Shown: positions 8,716 to 18,340, counted from the stretch's first letter. The stretch is 64,000 nt of DNA from Candidatus Parepulonipiscium sp. PG-Nuni2H_MBin01 (GCA_001994995.1 MDJM01000064.1:25232-89231); one strand, 5' to 3'. The notes: generated from the letters alone by a model not told the origin. Translations and numbers: made by a program.

Positions 8716-9423
8716 TTAGGAATGTATTATACGGTCTAGCATTTCGTGATATACTTCCTCAACTTCCCCTAAATCACGTCTAAAACGGTCCTTATCAAGC
8801 TTTTTGTTAGTTTGTTTATCCCAAAATCTACAAGTGTCAGGAGAAATTTCATCAGCTAATATAATATCCCCTTTATAACGTCCTAATTCAATTTTAAAAT
8901 CAATCAATCTAACATTTATCTTATCAAGGTATTCTGTTAACACTTGATTTACTTTAGCTGCAATTTCAGCCATCTTAGTAAGCTCTTCTTGTGTAGCAAG
9001 CTCTAATGCTAAAATCTGCGAGGTATTAATCATAGGATCACCTAGGTTATCATCCTTTAAGCAATATTCTAAAGTTGAAGACTTTAATATAGTTCCCTCT
9101 TGCACTCCAAATCTTTTGCAAAATGACCCTGCAGCTACATTTCTTACAATTACTTCAAGTGGTACAATATCTACCGATTTAACTAATGTTTCTCGTGCAT
9201 TTAATTGTTCTACATAATGAGTTGTAACACCATACTTCTCAAGTAACTGAAACATCATATTACTCATACGGTTATTAACTTCACCTTTACCAGTAATAAT
9301 GCCTCGTTTTTCACCATTAAACGCAGTTGCATCATCCTTATAAGATACAACGCATACATCTCCTTTCATCGTACTGTACACTTTTTTAGCTTTTCCTTCA
9401 TATAATAATTGTACTTTATCCAT
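8716..9423 (-). CDS. purC: SAICAR synthetase
   Basis: PurC joins aspartate to CAIR to form SAICAR. At 235 residues it is the short bacterial form. Motifs are LLYEGKAKKVYST at the N-terminus, DDATAFNGEKRG, VPLEVIVRNVAAGSF, LIDFKIELGR and ADEISPDTCRFWD. The start is preceded by GGAGGATTAAT. It lies 22 nt after purE. The next gene, purF, follows after a 90-nt gap containing a strong palindrome. No anomaly in the protein. Confidence 0.96.
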   Translation of the reverse strand: MDKVQLLYEGKAKKVYSTMKGDVCVVSYKDDATAFNGEKRGIITGKGEVNNRMSNMMFQLLEKYGVTTHYVEQLNARETLVKSVDIVPLEVIVRNVAAGSFCKRFGVQEGTILKSSTLEYCLKDDNLGDPMINTSQILALELATQEELTKMAEIAAKVNQVLTEYLDKINVRLIDFKIELGRYKGDIILADEISPDTCRFWDKQTNKKLDKDRFRRDLGEVEEVYHEMLDRIIHS

Positions 9424-9445
9424 ATTAATCCTCCTCCATGTTTAT

Positions 9446-9931
9446 CTAAAATTGAGCAGATACTTTTTCATCTTTAGCTATAACTTGTTTAGCCATATCT
9501 TCTTTAAATTGAAGCATTTTAGCTGCAACTTCCTTATCACTAACTCCTAAAATTTGAAGCGCTAATAAACCAGCATTTTTAGCTCCATCAATCCCAACAG
9601 TAGCAACAGGTATACCTGGAGGCATTTGTACCATAGCAAGGAGAGCATCAAGCCCATCTAACCTTTTTGCCGCTATTGGCAATGCTACAACAGGTAAAGT
9701 CGTATACGCCGCCAAAACTCCTGCTAAATGAGCCGCCATTCCAGCCGCAGCAACAATAACTCCTACCCCATTTTGACGAGCATTTTTAGCGAACTCTTCT
9801 GCTATTTGTGGAGTACGATGAGCTGAAATTACTCTGACCTCTACATCTACCCCAAAAGATTTTACCACTTCTATTCCTGGTTTGACAATCTCTAAATCTG
9901 AATCACTACCCATTACAAATGCAACTTTCAT
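9446..9931 (-). CDS. purE: N5-carboxyaminoimidazole ribonucleotide mutase
   Basis: The 161-residue protein has the class I PurE signature MGSDSDLEIVKPG and the VISAHRTP motif with the catalytic His. AAAGMAAHLAGV and the GLDALLAMVQMPPGIPV loop follow. Class I PurE normally uses the product of PurK. No purK is seen in this window, so it would have to be elsewhere, or bicarbonate alone may suffice. The start has TGAGGTG upstream. It follows purL after 107 nt that include a G6/C6 hairpin. Confidence 0.95.
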   Translation of the reverse strand: MKVAFVMGSDSDLEIVKPGIEVVKSFGVDVEVRVISAHRTPQIAEEFAKNARQNGVGVIVAAAGMAAHLAGVLAAYTTLPVVALPIAAKRLDGLDALLAMVQMPPGIPVATVGIDGAKNAGLLALQILGVSDKEVAAKMLQFKEDMAKQVIAKDEKVSAQF

Positions 9932-9967
9932 CTTTTCACCTCATAAATATATTTTAAAATTCTAAAT

Positions 9968-9989
9968 TGGGGGGTTAAATATCCCCCCA
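9968..9989 (-). other. G/C hairpin between purL and purE
   Basis: A 7-bp stem (TGGGGGG / CCCCCCA) with an 8-nt AT loop lies midway between purL and purE. On the minus strand it is followed by AATTTAGAATTTT, an interrupted U-rich stretch. It may be a leaky terminator or a processing site that lowers expression downstream of purL. Confidence 0.55.
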
Positions 9990-10038
9990 TATAAATTTCA
10001 ATCATCTAAATCGCTAATTCTTTCGTACCGTATACCGT

Positions 10039-13000
10039 TCAACCAAGTTTTTTTGAATTTCCGCTTCGGTTAACAGGAGGGAGTTGACTGCTTTCAGTAT
10101 CTTTAAAATAATCTACTCCGGCTCTAAAAATACGCTGGTCTTTATTACCTGGAACATTAATGTGAATATTAGCGCCTACACGTTCATTATGACCCATTTT
10201 ACCTAATATACGACCATCTCTAGATACGATACCTTCAATATTATACATACTACCATTAACATTAGCTTGTGCAGTTACTATGCCATTTTCATTTACATAT
10301 TGACTAAAAATTTGTCCATGGTGGATTAAAGAATCTATAGTTTCTTGGGAAGCAACAAATCTACCTTCCCCATGCGAAATAGGTATTCTATAACGCTCAC
10401 CAACATTGACATATCTTAACCAAGCTGATTTAGTACTTACAATCTCAGTATTTGCCATAGTTGAAATATGTTTTCCTAACGTATTAAATGTTAAAGTTGG
10501 GGAACCTTCAGTTCTTTCTGTAATTCTACCTTCAGGTAAAAGTCCTAATTTTACTAAAACCTGGAATCCATTACATATTCCAATAATTAACCCATCTTTT
10601 GTATCTAAATAATTATGAAGGGCATGCTTTAAACGCTGATTTCTAAATGTAGTAGCGATAAATTTTCCACTACCATCAGGCTCATCCCCTGCTGAAAATC
10701 CTCCAGGGAAAGCTATAATATTAGCTTGTTGAATAGCCTTTTCTAGCCTAGCAATAGACTCAACTATTTGGTCAGAAGTACGATTTAAAAATACTACCTG
10801 CTCAACTTCAGCCCCCGCGTTTAGAAATGCTTTTTGCGTATCATATTCACAATTAGTTCCAGGGAAAACAGGAATTACAACTTTCGGTTTAGCTACCCTA
10901 TTTTTGCAAATATAAGCTTTTTGAGGAACGGTATAATGAACTTCCCTAGAGGCAAGCTTTGTATCAGCATTATAACTAAATACATTTCTTAATGTTGAAT
11001 CTATATCCTCTAGTACTTCATCAATACCAATGCTAATATCATTAATCTCAATAACTTCTTCTTGTAAGGTATCCCCAATAGCAATAAATTTATCTGCATC
11101 AATTTTACATAGATATTCAGGAGACACCGAAATTAATATATCTCCATAATAAGCATTTAAAATATTATAAGGTGTACGAATTCTAGCTCCTATTTTATTC
11201 CCAAGACTCATCTGGGCAATAGCCATCATAATTCCGCCACATCCAATAGTATACGTACTTTTAATATAGCCCGCATATATATAGTAATGCAGTAATTGAT
11301 AAGTCTCTTTCATAAATTTAAAATCTGGCATTCCGTATTCATCTATAGGTATATGAAGATGCAAAATTTTATGGTGTGGACGTTTAAAGCTACCACTAGT
11401 ACAATTGCTTGCAAATCCAACACTACAAGCGAAAGATATAAATGTAGGTGGAACAGTTAAATCCTCAAAAGTTCCTGACATACTATCTTTACCACCTATA
11501 GCACCAATTTCAAGACTCCTTTGAGCTTCAAATGCACCTAATAAAGCGGCAACTGGTTTACCCCATTTATTAGGGTCTTTACCAAGACGCTCAAAATACT
11601 CTTGGAACGATAAATAAATTTTATTATAATCCGCCCCTAGAGCAACTTGTTTAGCAACAGACTCAACAACAGCATAAACAGCACCATGGAATGGAGATTT
11701 CTCCATAAGCTCAGGGTCAAAGCCATGAGTCATATAAGTTGCGCTATTAGTATCACCTTCAATAACTGGAATTTTTGCTACCATTCCAAGCTCTTTAGTA
11801 AGTTGATACTTACCTCCATATGGCAAAAGAACAGTACCTGCACCAACAGTACTATCAAATTGGCTTGAGAGTCCTTTTTGTAAAGAATTATTTAATTTCT
11901 TTAAACAAGCTTTAACCTGTTCTAAAGTAACATCCTCTTTTGCCACCATCTCAAGTTTTGGGGAAGTTATATAAGCGTCTGTAGTTTGTAAAATTCCTGC
12001 ACTATCTAAGAAATCTCTTGAAATATCTACAATAGTTTGACCTCTCCAAGTCATTAATAGGCGATTATTATTTGTAACTGTAGCTACATGTACAGCGTTT
12101 AAATTCTCTTTTTTACACAGCTTAATTATAGACTTCATATCGTCTCTAGAAATTGCAATTGCCATTCTTTCTTGAGATTCAGAAATAGCAATCTCAGTCC
12201 CATCAAGTCCTGTATACTTTAAAGGAACCTGATCAAGCTCAATCACAAGTCCACGAGCGATTTCGCCTATTGCAACACATACCCCTCCAGCGCCAAAATC
12301 ATTACACCTTTTAATTTTACTAGTGAAAGAAGGATTTCTAAATAATCGTTGGAGCTTTCTTTCCTCAACCGGATTACCTTTTTGAACTTCACTACCACAC
12401 ATCTTAATTGACTCAGTTGTATGTTCCTTAGAAGAACCAGTAGCACCGCCACACCCATCACGCCCAGTAGCGCCACCGATTAATAAAATTACATCGCCCT
12501 CAGTAGGCTGTTCTCTTTTAACTTGATATTTTGGCACAGCACCAACAACTGCACCAACTTCAAGGCGTTTAGCTTTATATCCCGGATGATAATATTCTTT
12601 AACTTCACCAGTAGCTAATCCGATTTGATTTCCATATGAGCTAAAACCATTAGCTGCAGTCTGAGTAATTTGACGTTGTGAAAGTTTTCCCTTTAGAGTA
12701 TCTTCTACCTTTTCATTAGGATCTGCAGCACCTGTAATTCTCATCGCCTGATATACATAAGCTCGTCCAGAAAGTGGGTCACGTATAGCACCGCCAAGAC
12801 AAGTGGCAGCTCCACCGAATGGTTCAATTTCAGTAGGATGGTTATGAGTTTCATTTTTAAACAAAATTAAATATTCGTAACGTCTTCCATCAATATACAC
12901 AATATCCTCAATAGTACAAGCATTATTTTCATCGGATTCAACTAAATGCTGTAACTTACCTTGTCTTCTTAAGCTTTTCATTATAATAGTAGCAAGGTCC

Positions 13001-13803
13001 ATCAAAGAGGATTTTTTATCATTCCCAGTTTCTAATCTTAACTGCTGATAAGCTTGAAGTGCATCAACAAGAGGTTTACTATATGGGCCATCCTCTATAT
13101 TAATATCCAGAAGCTCTGTCATAAAAGTTGTATGACGACAATGGTCTGACCAATAAGTATCCACTACTCTAAGTTCCGTAAAAGTCGGATTTCTATTTTC
13201 GCTTTTAAAATAATCTTTAAAAAATAACAAATCATCAATATTCATTGCCAAACCGAATTCTTTTTTTAAATCTTTTAACTGTGCCTCACTTAATAAAGTG
13301 AAATCATCTATAGTTTCAATTGCTTCAGCGATAGGGTGTTCAGTAAATAGCGAAGTAGGTTTATCGAGTGTGACTAACTCTTTTTCTATAGGATTAATTA
13401 AATGTTGTTGAATCCGCTTAATATCCTGAGGTGAAATGTTGCCTTCTATACAGAATACCGTTCCTATTTTAACAATTGGCATTGAATTTTCATCAATTAG
13501 CCGAATACATTGCTCACAAGAGTCTGCCATTTGGTCATATTGACCATTTAAAAACTGTGTTACGAATACTGAACCATGTAGTTCAGGTAAAAATTCTTCG
13601 TAAATATTATCCGACTGTGGTTCTGAAAAAATCGTTGTTTTTGCTTTATGAAAAACCTCTTCACTAATATTCTCTACATCATACCGGTTAAAAATTCTCA
13701 CATTTTCAACACCATTAATATGAAGAAACTCCCTAATTTCATTTTTTATATTATTACTTCCCACATCAAAACCGGGCTTTTTCTCTACATAAAGTCTATA
13801 CAT
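10039..13803 (-). CDS. purL: phosphoribosylformylglycinamidine synthase, single-chain form
   Basis: The 1,254-residue protein converts FGAR to FGAM. It is the long form that carries synthetase and glutaminase on one chain, so separate purS and purQ are not needed. The N-terminal PurS-like part is followed by DTYWSDHCRHTTFMTE and FKNETHNHPTEIEPFGG in the ATP-binding half. The glutaminase domain lies at the C-terminus: FPGTNCEYDTQKA, the nucleophile Cys in IIGICNGFQVL, and the His of ISHGEGRF. The length agrees with the clostridial single-chain enzyme. It is the first gene of the operon, with AGGTGAG ahead of ATG. I see no purine riboswitch in the 277-nt upstream gap, so operon control is not evident from sequence. 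Confidence 0.95.
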   Translation of the reverse strand: MYRLYVEKKPGFDVGSNNIKNEIREFLHINGVENVRIFNRYDVENISEEVFHKAKTTIFSEPQSDNIYEEFLPELHGSVFVTQFLNGQYDQMADSCEQCIRLIDENSMPIVKIGTVFCIEGNISPQDIKRIQQHLINPIEKELVTLDKPTSLFTEHPIAEAIETIDDFTLLSEAQLKDLKKEFGLAMNIDDLLFFKDYFKSENRNPTFTELRVVDTYWSDHCRHTTFMTELLDINIEDGPYSKPLVDALQAYQQLRLETGNDKKSSLMDLATIIMKSLRRQGKLQHLVESDENNACTIEDIVYIDGRRYEYLILFKNETHNHPTEIEPFGGAATCLGGAIRDPLSGRAYVYQAMRITGAADPNEKVEDTLKGKLSQRQITQTAANGFSSYGNQIGLATGEVKEYYHPGYKAKRLEVGAVVGAVPKYQVKREQPTEGDVILLIGGATGRDGCGGATGSSKEHTTESIKMCGSEVQKGNPVEERKLQRLFRNPSFTSKIKRCNDFGAGGVCVAIGEIARGLVIELDQVPLKYTGLDGTEIAISESQERMAIAISRDDMKSIIKLCKKENLNAVHVATVTNNNRLLMTWRGQTIVDISRDFLDSAGILQTTDAYITSPKLEMVAKEDVTLEQVKACLKKLNNSLQKGLSSQFDSTVGAGTVLLPYGGKYQLTKELGMVAKIPVIEGDTNSATYMTHGFDPELMEKSPFHGAVYAVVESVAKQVALGADYNKIYLSFQEYFERLGKDPNKWGKPVAALLGAFEAQRSLEIGAIGGKDSMSGTFEDLTVPPTFISFACSVGFASNCTSGSFKRPHHKILHLHIPIDEYGMPDFKFMKETYQLLHYYIYAGYIKSTYTIGCGGIMMAIAQMSLGNKIGARIRTPYNILNAYYGDILISVSPEYLCKIDADKFIAIGDTLQEEVIEINDISIGIDEVLEDIDSTLRNVFSYNADTKLASREVHYTVPQKAYICKNRVAKPKVVIPVFPGTNCEYDTQKAFLNAGAEVEQVVFLNRTSDQIVESIARLEKAIQQANIIAFPGGFSAGDEPDGSGKFIATTFRNQRLKHALHNYLDTKDGLIIGICNGFQVLVKLGLLPEGRITERTEGSPTLTFNTLGKHISTMANTEIVSTKSAWLRYVNVGERYRIPISHGEGRFVASQETIDSLIHHGQIFSQYVNENGIVTAQANVNGSMYNIEGIVSRDGRILGKMGHNERVGANIHINVPGNKDQRIFRAGVDYFKDTESSQLPPVNRSGNSKKLG

Positions 13804-13934
13804 TTTCTCACCTCGTTAGTGTTATAAGTTAAGGGTAACATTTACCAATTTAATTGTCAATACTTGGAATGACAAAAGCTTCGATAATATTGTTATAATA
13901 TGCGTTTTTTAAAATAAAATGTAGTCAATAAGCG

Positions 13935-13963
13935 TTTACTTTTTTTTCAAATTCTTGTATAGT
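13935..13963 (+). promoter_or_regulatory. candidate promoter of the ABC-F gene
   Basis: TTTACT (13935-13940), a 17-nt spacer and TATAGT (13958-13963) make a reasonable SigA-type promoter. It would give a leader of about 110 nt before the ABC-F start. Many ABC-F genes have regulated leaders, but I found only small hairpins here. Confidence 0.5.
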
Positions 13964-14080
13964 AGATAATGAATACGGGAATACTTTAGCAAATTAGGGG
14001 AGTCCCATAACCTATAAATTAGGTAGTTATTTAGTACGTAAGTGATTTTTATCACAATAAATTTATAAGGATGATATTAT

Positions 14081-15673
14081 ATGATTACAGTTAATAACGT
14101 GAGTTTGCAATTTGGCCCAAGTAAGTTGTTTACAGATGTTAATTTGAAATTTACACCGGGCAATTGTTACGGTCTTATTGGCGCAAACGGTGCAGGTAAG
14201 TCCACATTTTTAAAAATTTTATCAGGCGATATTGAGCCTTCTACTGGAGAAATTATTATTCCACCAAAAGAAAGAATGTCTGTACTAAAACAAGACCATT
14301 TCCAATATGATGACTGTGAAGTTCTACAAACAGTTATTAGAGGAAATGCACGTCTTTATGAAATCATGCTAGAAAAAGATGCACTATATGCTAAAGAAGA
14401 TTTTAATGATGATGACGGAATTAGAGCGTCTGAACTAGAAGGTGAATTTGCTGAGATGGGCGGTTGGGAAGCTGACTCGGAAGCATCTCAATTGTTGCAA
14501 GGACTTGGCATAGGAACTGAACTACATTACGTCCAAGTAAAAGATTTAAATGGTGGGGATAAAGTAAAAGTATTACTTGCACAAGCATTATTTGGTCGCC
14601 CAGATATTTTACTTCTTGATGAGCCTACAAACCATTTAGATATCCAATCTGTGAATTGGCTTGAAGATTTTCTTCTAGATTTTGTTGGCACAGTGATAGT
14701 TGTTTCTCATGATCGCCACTTTTTAAATACTGTTTGTACACATATAGTAGATATTGATTTTGGCAAAATTAAAATGTATGTTGGGAACTATGATTTTTGG
14801 TATGATTCTAGCCAACTAATTCAAAGCTTAATTAAAGCACAAAATAAGAAAAAAGAAGATAAAATTAAAGAGTTGCAAAATTTCATAAAACGTTTCTCGG
14901 CTAATAAATCTAAATCTAAACAAGCTACCTCGCGTAAAAAAATGCTTGATAAAATAGATGTAGAAGATATGCCGGCATCCACTAGGCGTTATCCATTCGT
15001 AAGTTTCAATCAAGACCGAGAAGTTGGTAATGAAATTTTAAATGTAGAACAAATTAATAAAACTATCGATGGAACTAAACTGCTGAATAATATTAGCTTT
15101 AGAGTTAATAAAGAAGATAAAATTGCTATTATCGGTGAGGATGAAATTGCTATTACAGAGTTATTCAAAATATTATCAGGTGAGCAAGAGCCTGATAGTG
15201 GAGAAATAAAATGGGGTGTTACAGCAACAGAATCATATTTCCCTAAAGATAATTCTGAGTTTTTCAATGAATGTAATTTAGACTTAATGAATTGGTTAAG
15301 ACAGTTCTCAGAAGATCAAACAGAAAGCTATTTAAGAGGGTTTTTAGGTAGAATGCTATTTTCCGGAGAAGATGCTAAAAAGCCAGCACATGTACTATCT
15401 GGGGGCGAAAAAGTTAGGTGCATGTTATCTAGAATGATGTTAAAGGGCTCTAACGTGCTATTACTTGATCAACCAACAAACCACTTAGACCTAGAATCTA
15501 TAACTGCACTGAACAATGGATTAATTAGCTTTAAAGGAAATGTAATATTCACATCTCACGACCATCAGTTTATACAAACCATTGCTAATAGGATAATAGA
15601 AGTAACTCCAGAGGGTATTATAGATAAAATGACAACTTATGATGAATATTTAACAGAAAAAGGTATTAAATAG
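14081..15673 (+). CDS. ABC-F family ATPase (YkpA/YbiT-like) with degenerate second ATP site
   Basis: The 530-residue protein has two ABC domains and no membrane segments, which places it in ABC-F, the ribosome-associated translation factors. Domain 1 is intact: Walker A GANGAGKST, signature LNGGDKVKV, Walker B LLLDEPTNHLD. A charged linker at about 245-300 joins it to domain 2. In domain 2 the Walker A position reads GEDEIAIT, without the invariant Gly-Lys-Ser/Thr. Walker B reads LLLDQPTNHLD, with Gln for the catalytic Glu, while the signature LSGGEKVRC is retained. It should therefore hydrolyse ATP only at the site built around domain 1. The start has TAAGGATG upstream. The gene stands alone. 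Antibiotic protection is possible but the YkpA-like type is more often a housekeeping factor. Confidence 0.88.
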   Translation: MITVNNVSLQFGPSKLFTDVNLKFTPGNCYGLIGANGAGKSTFLKILSGDIEPSTGEIIIPPKERMSVLKQDHFQYDDCEVLQTVIRGNARLYEIMLEKDALYAKEDFNDDDGIRASELEGEFAEMGGWEADSEASQLLQGLGIGTELHYVQVKDLNGGDKVKVLLAQALFGRPDILLLDEPTNHLDIQSVNWLEDFLLDFVGTVIVVSHDRHFLNTVCTHIVDIDFGKIKMYVGNYDFWYDSSQLIQSLIKAQNKKKEDKIKELQNFIKRFSANKSKSKQATSRKKMLDKIDVEDMPASTRRYPFVSFNQDREVGNEILNVEQINKTIDGTKLLNNISFRVNKEDKIAIIGEDEIAITELFKILSGEQEPDSGEIKWGVTATESYFPKDNSEFFNECNLDLMNWLRQFSEDQTESYLRGFLGRMLFSGEDAKKPAHVLSGGEKVRCMLSRMMLKGSNVLLLDQPTNHLDLESITALNNGLISFKGNVIFTSHDHQFIQTIANRIIEVTPEGIIDKMTTYDEYLTEKGIK

Positions 15674-15701
15674 ATAATTTCTGGTAATTATAAGGTAGAT
15701 T

Positions 15702-15870
15702 AGGTAGTTACAAATTAGTTAGAGCAGTCTTAGGAGTTATTTCTCCACAGATATTTAATAACTCTTAAGATGATTGGACTTACAATACATTTTTTACGAC
15801 TTTTGGACTTTTAGAATATACAATGGAACTTATAATCCATTTGGAAAGTGTTGCTAACTAGTAACTACCT
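15702..15870 (+). other. 169-nt structured intergenic element with long inverted ends
   Basis: The ends AGGTAGTTAC (15702-15711) and GTAACTACCT (15861-15870) are exact inverted repeats. The pairing resumes inside with TAGTTAG / CTAACTA, giving about 17 bp with a small bulge. Between the arms are at least two more hairpins: CTTAGGAGTTATT with AATAACTCTTAAG, and AATGGA with TCCATT. The RNA would fold as a branched structure ending 9 nt before the M3 peptidase ribosome binding site. It could be a cis-regulatory RNA or a small inverted-repeat (MITE-like) insertion; GATT occurs next to both ends. It matches no riboswitch class I know. Confidence 0.5.
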
Positions 15871-15895
15871 TGATTATTACTAAGGAGGATTAACT

Positions 15896-17590
15896 ATGAA
15901 ATTTACAGAATTTGAATATAAACGGCCGAGTTTTGATGAATATAAACAAAATATGGCCGCATTAATTGAAGAAGTAAACTCAGCATCTTCTGCTAGCGAA
16001 CAAATAAATAGTTGTAAAAAAATATTTAACCAACTTACCCATATAGATACTTTGAGTCAAATTGCCAGTGTTCGTCACTCAATTAATACTAAAGATAAAT
16101 TTTATGATGAAGAAAATGAATATTGGGATGAGTTCTCTCCTTTATATAGTGAAGTGGAATTAGGCTTCCAAAAAGCAATAGTTAATTCACAATTTAGACC
16201 GGCATTAGAAGAGGAATTTAGTGAACAATATTTTCGTATAACAGAAAACGCATTAAAGGTATTTTCTCCTGATATTATAAAAGAAACCCAAGAAGAGAAT
16301 AAATTAGTTTCTGAATATAGTAAATTAATCGCATCTGCAGAAATAGAGTATAAAGGTAAAATTTATAATTTATCTGGTCTTGGACCATTTACAATTGATA
16401 AAGATAGAGAAGTTAGAAAAGAGGCTAATAATTTAGTAGCTAACTTTTACAAAGAGAACCAAAATGCTATAGAAACTATTTATGATAAACTGGTTAAATT
16501 GCGTCATGCTAAAGCTAAAAAACTTGGGTTTGATAATTATGTAGATTTTAGTTATATAACACTGAATCGCACTGATTATAATAAAGATATGGTTGCGGAA
16601 TTTAGACAACAAGTTAAAGAACATATAGTACCTATTGCATCTCAATTGTATGAAGATCAAAAAAATAGATTAGGGCTGGATACACTATATTATTATGATT
16701 TAAATTTTGAATTCCTTTCTGGCAATGCTACGCCTAAAGGTGATGCGCATTTTATTTTAAATAATGGCGAAAAAATGTATAATGAATTATCTAAAGAAAC
16801 AAAGGAATTCTTTCAATTTATGGTAGAGTGCGAATTACTAGATTTAGAAACTAAATCCGGTAAAGAAGGCGGCGGTTATTGCACATACTTTTATGATTAT
16901 AAATCACCGTTTATATTCTCTAATTTTAATGGAACAGCAGGCGATATTGATGTGTTAACTCATGAAGCAGGTCATGCTTTCCAACTATATAATTCTAGAC
17001 ATATTGAAATACCAAATTTAATATTTTCTACATTAGAAAGTTGTGAAATTCACTCGATGGCTATGGAATATATCACGTGGCCTTGGATGGAGCTATTCTT
17101 TAAAGAAGAAACTATGAAATATAAATATACTCATCTTGGTGGTGCTATTAAATTTATCCCCTATGGTATTGTAGTAGATGCATTTCAACACTTTATTTAT
17201 AGCAATCCAGAAGCTACTGCGAAAGAAAGAAATGCTCACTGGCGTGAACTGGAAAAAGAATATTTACCCCATAAAGATTATGGAGACTGTAAAGTATTAG
17301 ATGAAGGTGGATGGTGGTTTAGGCAAGCTCATATTTTTACTGTACCATTTTATTATATTGACTATACTTTAGCAGAAGTATGTGCATTGCAATATTGGAA
17401 AAAAATGAACCATGATAGAGAACAGGGGTGGCGCGATTACTTAGCTATTTGTCAAGTTGGTGGTACTAAATCGTTCTTAGAACTTGTTAAGTTAGGTAAT
17501 CTAATTTCTCCTTTTGAACCCGGTTGTATTGCAAGTGTTACTAGTGAGATAGAAAATTATTTAAGTAAGATAGATGATACACAATTATAG
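15896..17590 (+). CDS. M3 family oligoendopeptidase
   Basis: The 564-residue protein is a cytoplasmic zinc peptidase of the PepF/thimet type, which degrades oligopeptides. The metal motif is HEAGH (His356, Glu357, His360), followed about 25 residues later by LESCEIHSMAMEY, which supplies the third ligand (Glu). The flanking GTAGDIDVLT and GGWWFRQAHIF segments are also typical of the shorter Clostridia/Lactobacillus branch of M3 proteins. There is no signal peptide. The start has AAGGAGG 8 nt upstream. The gene is monocistronic, bounded by the structured element at 15702-15870 and a strong terminator at 17597-17634. Confidence 0.93.
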   Translation: MKFTEFEYKRPSFDEYKQNMAALIEEVNSASSASEQINSCKKIFNQLTHIDTLSQIASVRHSINTKDKFYDEENEYWDEFSPLYSEVELGFQKAIVNSQFRPALEEEFSEQYFRITENALKVFSPDIIKETQEENKLVSEYSKLIASAEIEYKGKIYNLSGLGPFTIDKDREVRKEANNLVANFYKENQNAIETIYDKLVKLRHAKAKKLGFDNYVDFSYITLNRTDYNKDMVAEFRQQVKEHIVPIASQLYEDQKNRLGLDTLYYYDLNFEFLSGNATPKGDAHFILNNGEKMYNELSKETKEFFQFMVECELLDLETKSGKEGGGYCTYFYDYKSPFIFSNFNGTAGDIDVLTHEAGHAFQLYNSRHIEIPNLIFSTLESCEIHSMAMEYITWPWMELFFKEETMKYKYTHLGGAIKFIPYGIVVDAFQHFIYSNPEATAKERNAHWRELEKEYLPHKDYGDCKVLDEGGWWFRQAHIFTVPFYYIDYTLAEVCALQYWKKMNHDREQGWRDYLAICQVGGTKSFLELVKLGNLISPFEPGCIASVTSEIENYLSKIDDTQL

Positions 17591-17596
17591 ATAATA

Positions 17597-17634
17597 CAAA
17601 AGAAGTTAAACTGATATATGTTTAACTTCTTTTG
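17597..17634 (+). terminator. Rho-independent terminator after the M3 peptidase
   Basis: A 15-bp perfect stem (CAAAAGAAGTTAAAC and its complement) has an 8-nt loop. The right arm carries the T-rich end CTTCTTTTG. It lies 7 nt after the stop codon. Confidence 0.85.
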
Positions 17635-17654
17635 TAGATGAAATAGAGGATTAT

Positions 17655-18305
17655 ATGCGTAAAAAAATAATAAAAATTAATGAAGATACTTGTTTAGGTT
17701 GTGGATTATGTGCAGAGGCTTGCCATCAAAGTGCTATTGAATTAGTCGATGGTGTAGCAGTAGTAATGCATGAGAGTATTTGTGATGGCATGGGAAACTG
17801 TTTACCAGTATGTCCAGTTGGCGCAATTAGTTTTTCAGAAGAAGAAATCAACAACCTAGAAAATCCTACAGAAAATACATGTCCTAGTGCAAAAGTTAGT
17901 GAACTAGATACTACAGTACAAAATCAGCAAAATTTAATATCCGCCTTAACTCAATGGCCGGTACAAATTAAGCTTGTACCTATAAAAGCACCATTCTTTG
18001 ACAAAGCTCATTTATTAATTGCTGCAGATTGTACAGCCTATTCATATGCAAATTTTCATACCGAATTTATGCGAAATAAAGTAACAATTATAGGTTGCCC
18101 AAAATTAGATGATGGAGAATATACAGATAAATTAACACAAATCATCATTAATAATAATTTAAAAAGTGTAACCATTATACGAATGCAAGTTCCATGTTGT
18201 AGGGGGATTGAACGTGCTACAGTTAGTGCTTTACAAAATAGTGGAAAATTTATTCCTTGGCAAATTGTAGTAATATCTACTAACGGAGAAATTATAGAGA
18301 ATTAA
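17655..18305 (+). CDS. 4Fe-4S ferredoxin-domain protein
   Basis: The 216-residue protein has two 4Fe-4S motifs in the first 60 residues: CLGCGLCAEAC and CDGMGNCLPVCPVG. The rest, about 150 residues, is a soluble domain with scattered Cys (CPSAKV, IGCPKLDD, VPCCRGIE) and no recognised fold. Similar ferredoxin-like iron-sulfur proteins occur in anaerobes next to oxidative-stress or electron-transfer genes, but the specific role is unknown. The ribosome binding site is AGAGGA. It sits between terminators and so forms its own transcript, convergent with gltD. Confidence 0.85.
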   Translation: MRKKIIKINEDTCLGCGLCAEACHQSAIELVDGVAVVMHESICDGMGNCLPVCPVGAISFSEEEINNLENPTENTCPSAKVSELDTTVQNQQNLISALTQWPVQIKLVPIKAPFFDKAHLLIAADCTAYSYANFHTEFMRNKVTIIGCPKLDDGEYTDKLTQIIINNNLKSVTIIRMQVPCCRGIERATVSALQNSGKFIPWQIVVISTNGEIIEN

Positions 18306-18306
18306 A

Positions 18307-18340
18307 AAAAGGGTGGCTGTCTTAGTGCAACCACCCTTTT
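18307..18340. terminator. bidirectional terminator between the ferredoxin gene and gltD
   Basis: AAAAGGGTGG and CCACCCTTTT pair around a 14-nt loop, and there are A and T runs on both flanks. It lies directly after the ferredoxin stop codon and just past the gltD stop codon, so it can serve both converging genes. Confidence 0.88.

Noticed and set aside
13804..13990. Possible purine riboswitch upstream of purL
   Set aside because: The conserved loop and junction sequences of purine or other known purine-linked riboswitches are absent on the minus strand. Only weak promoter-like TTGAC boxes are seen.
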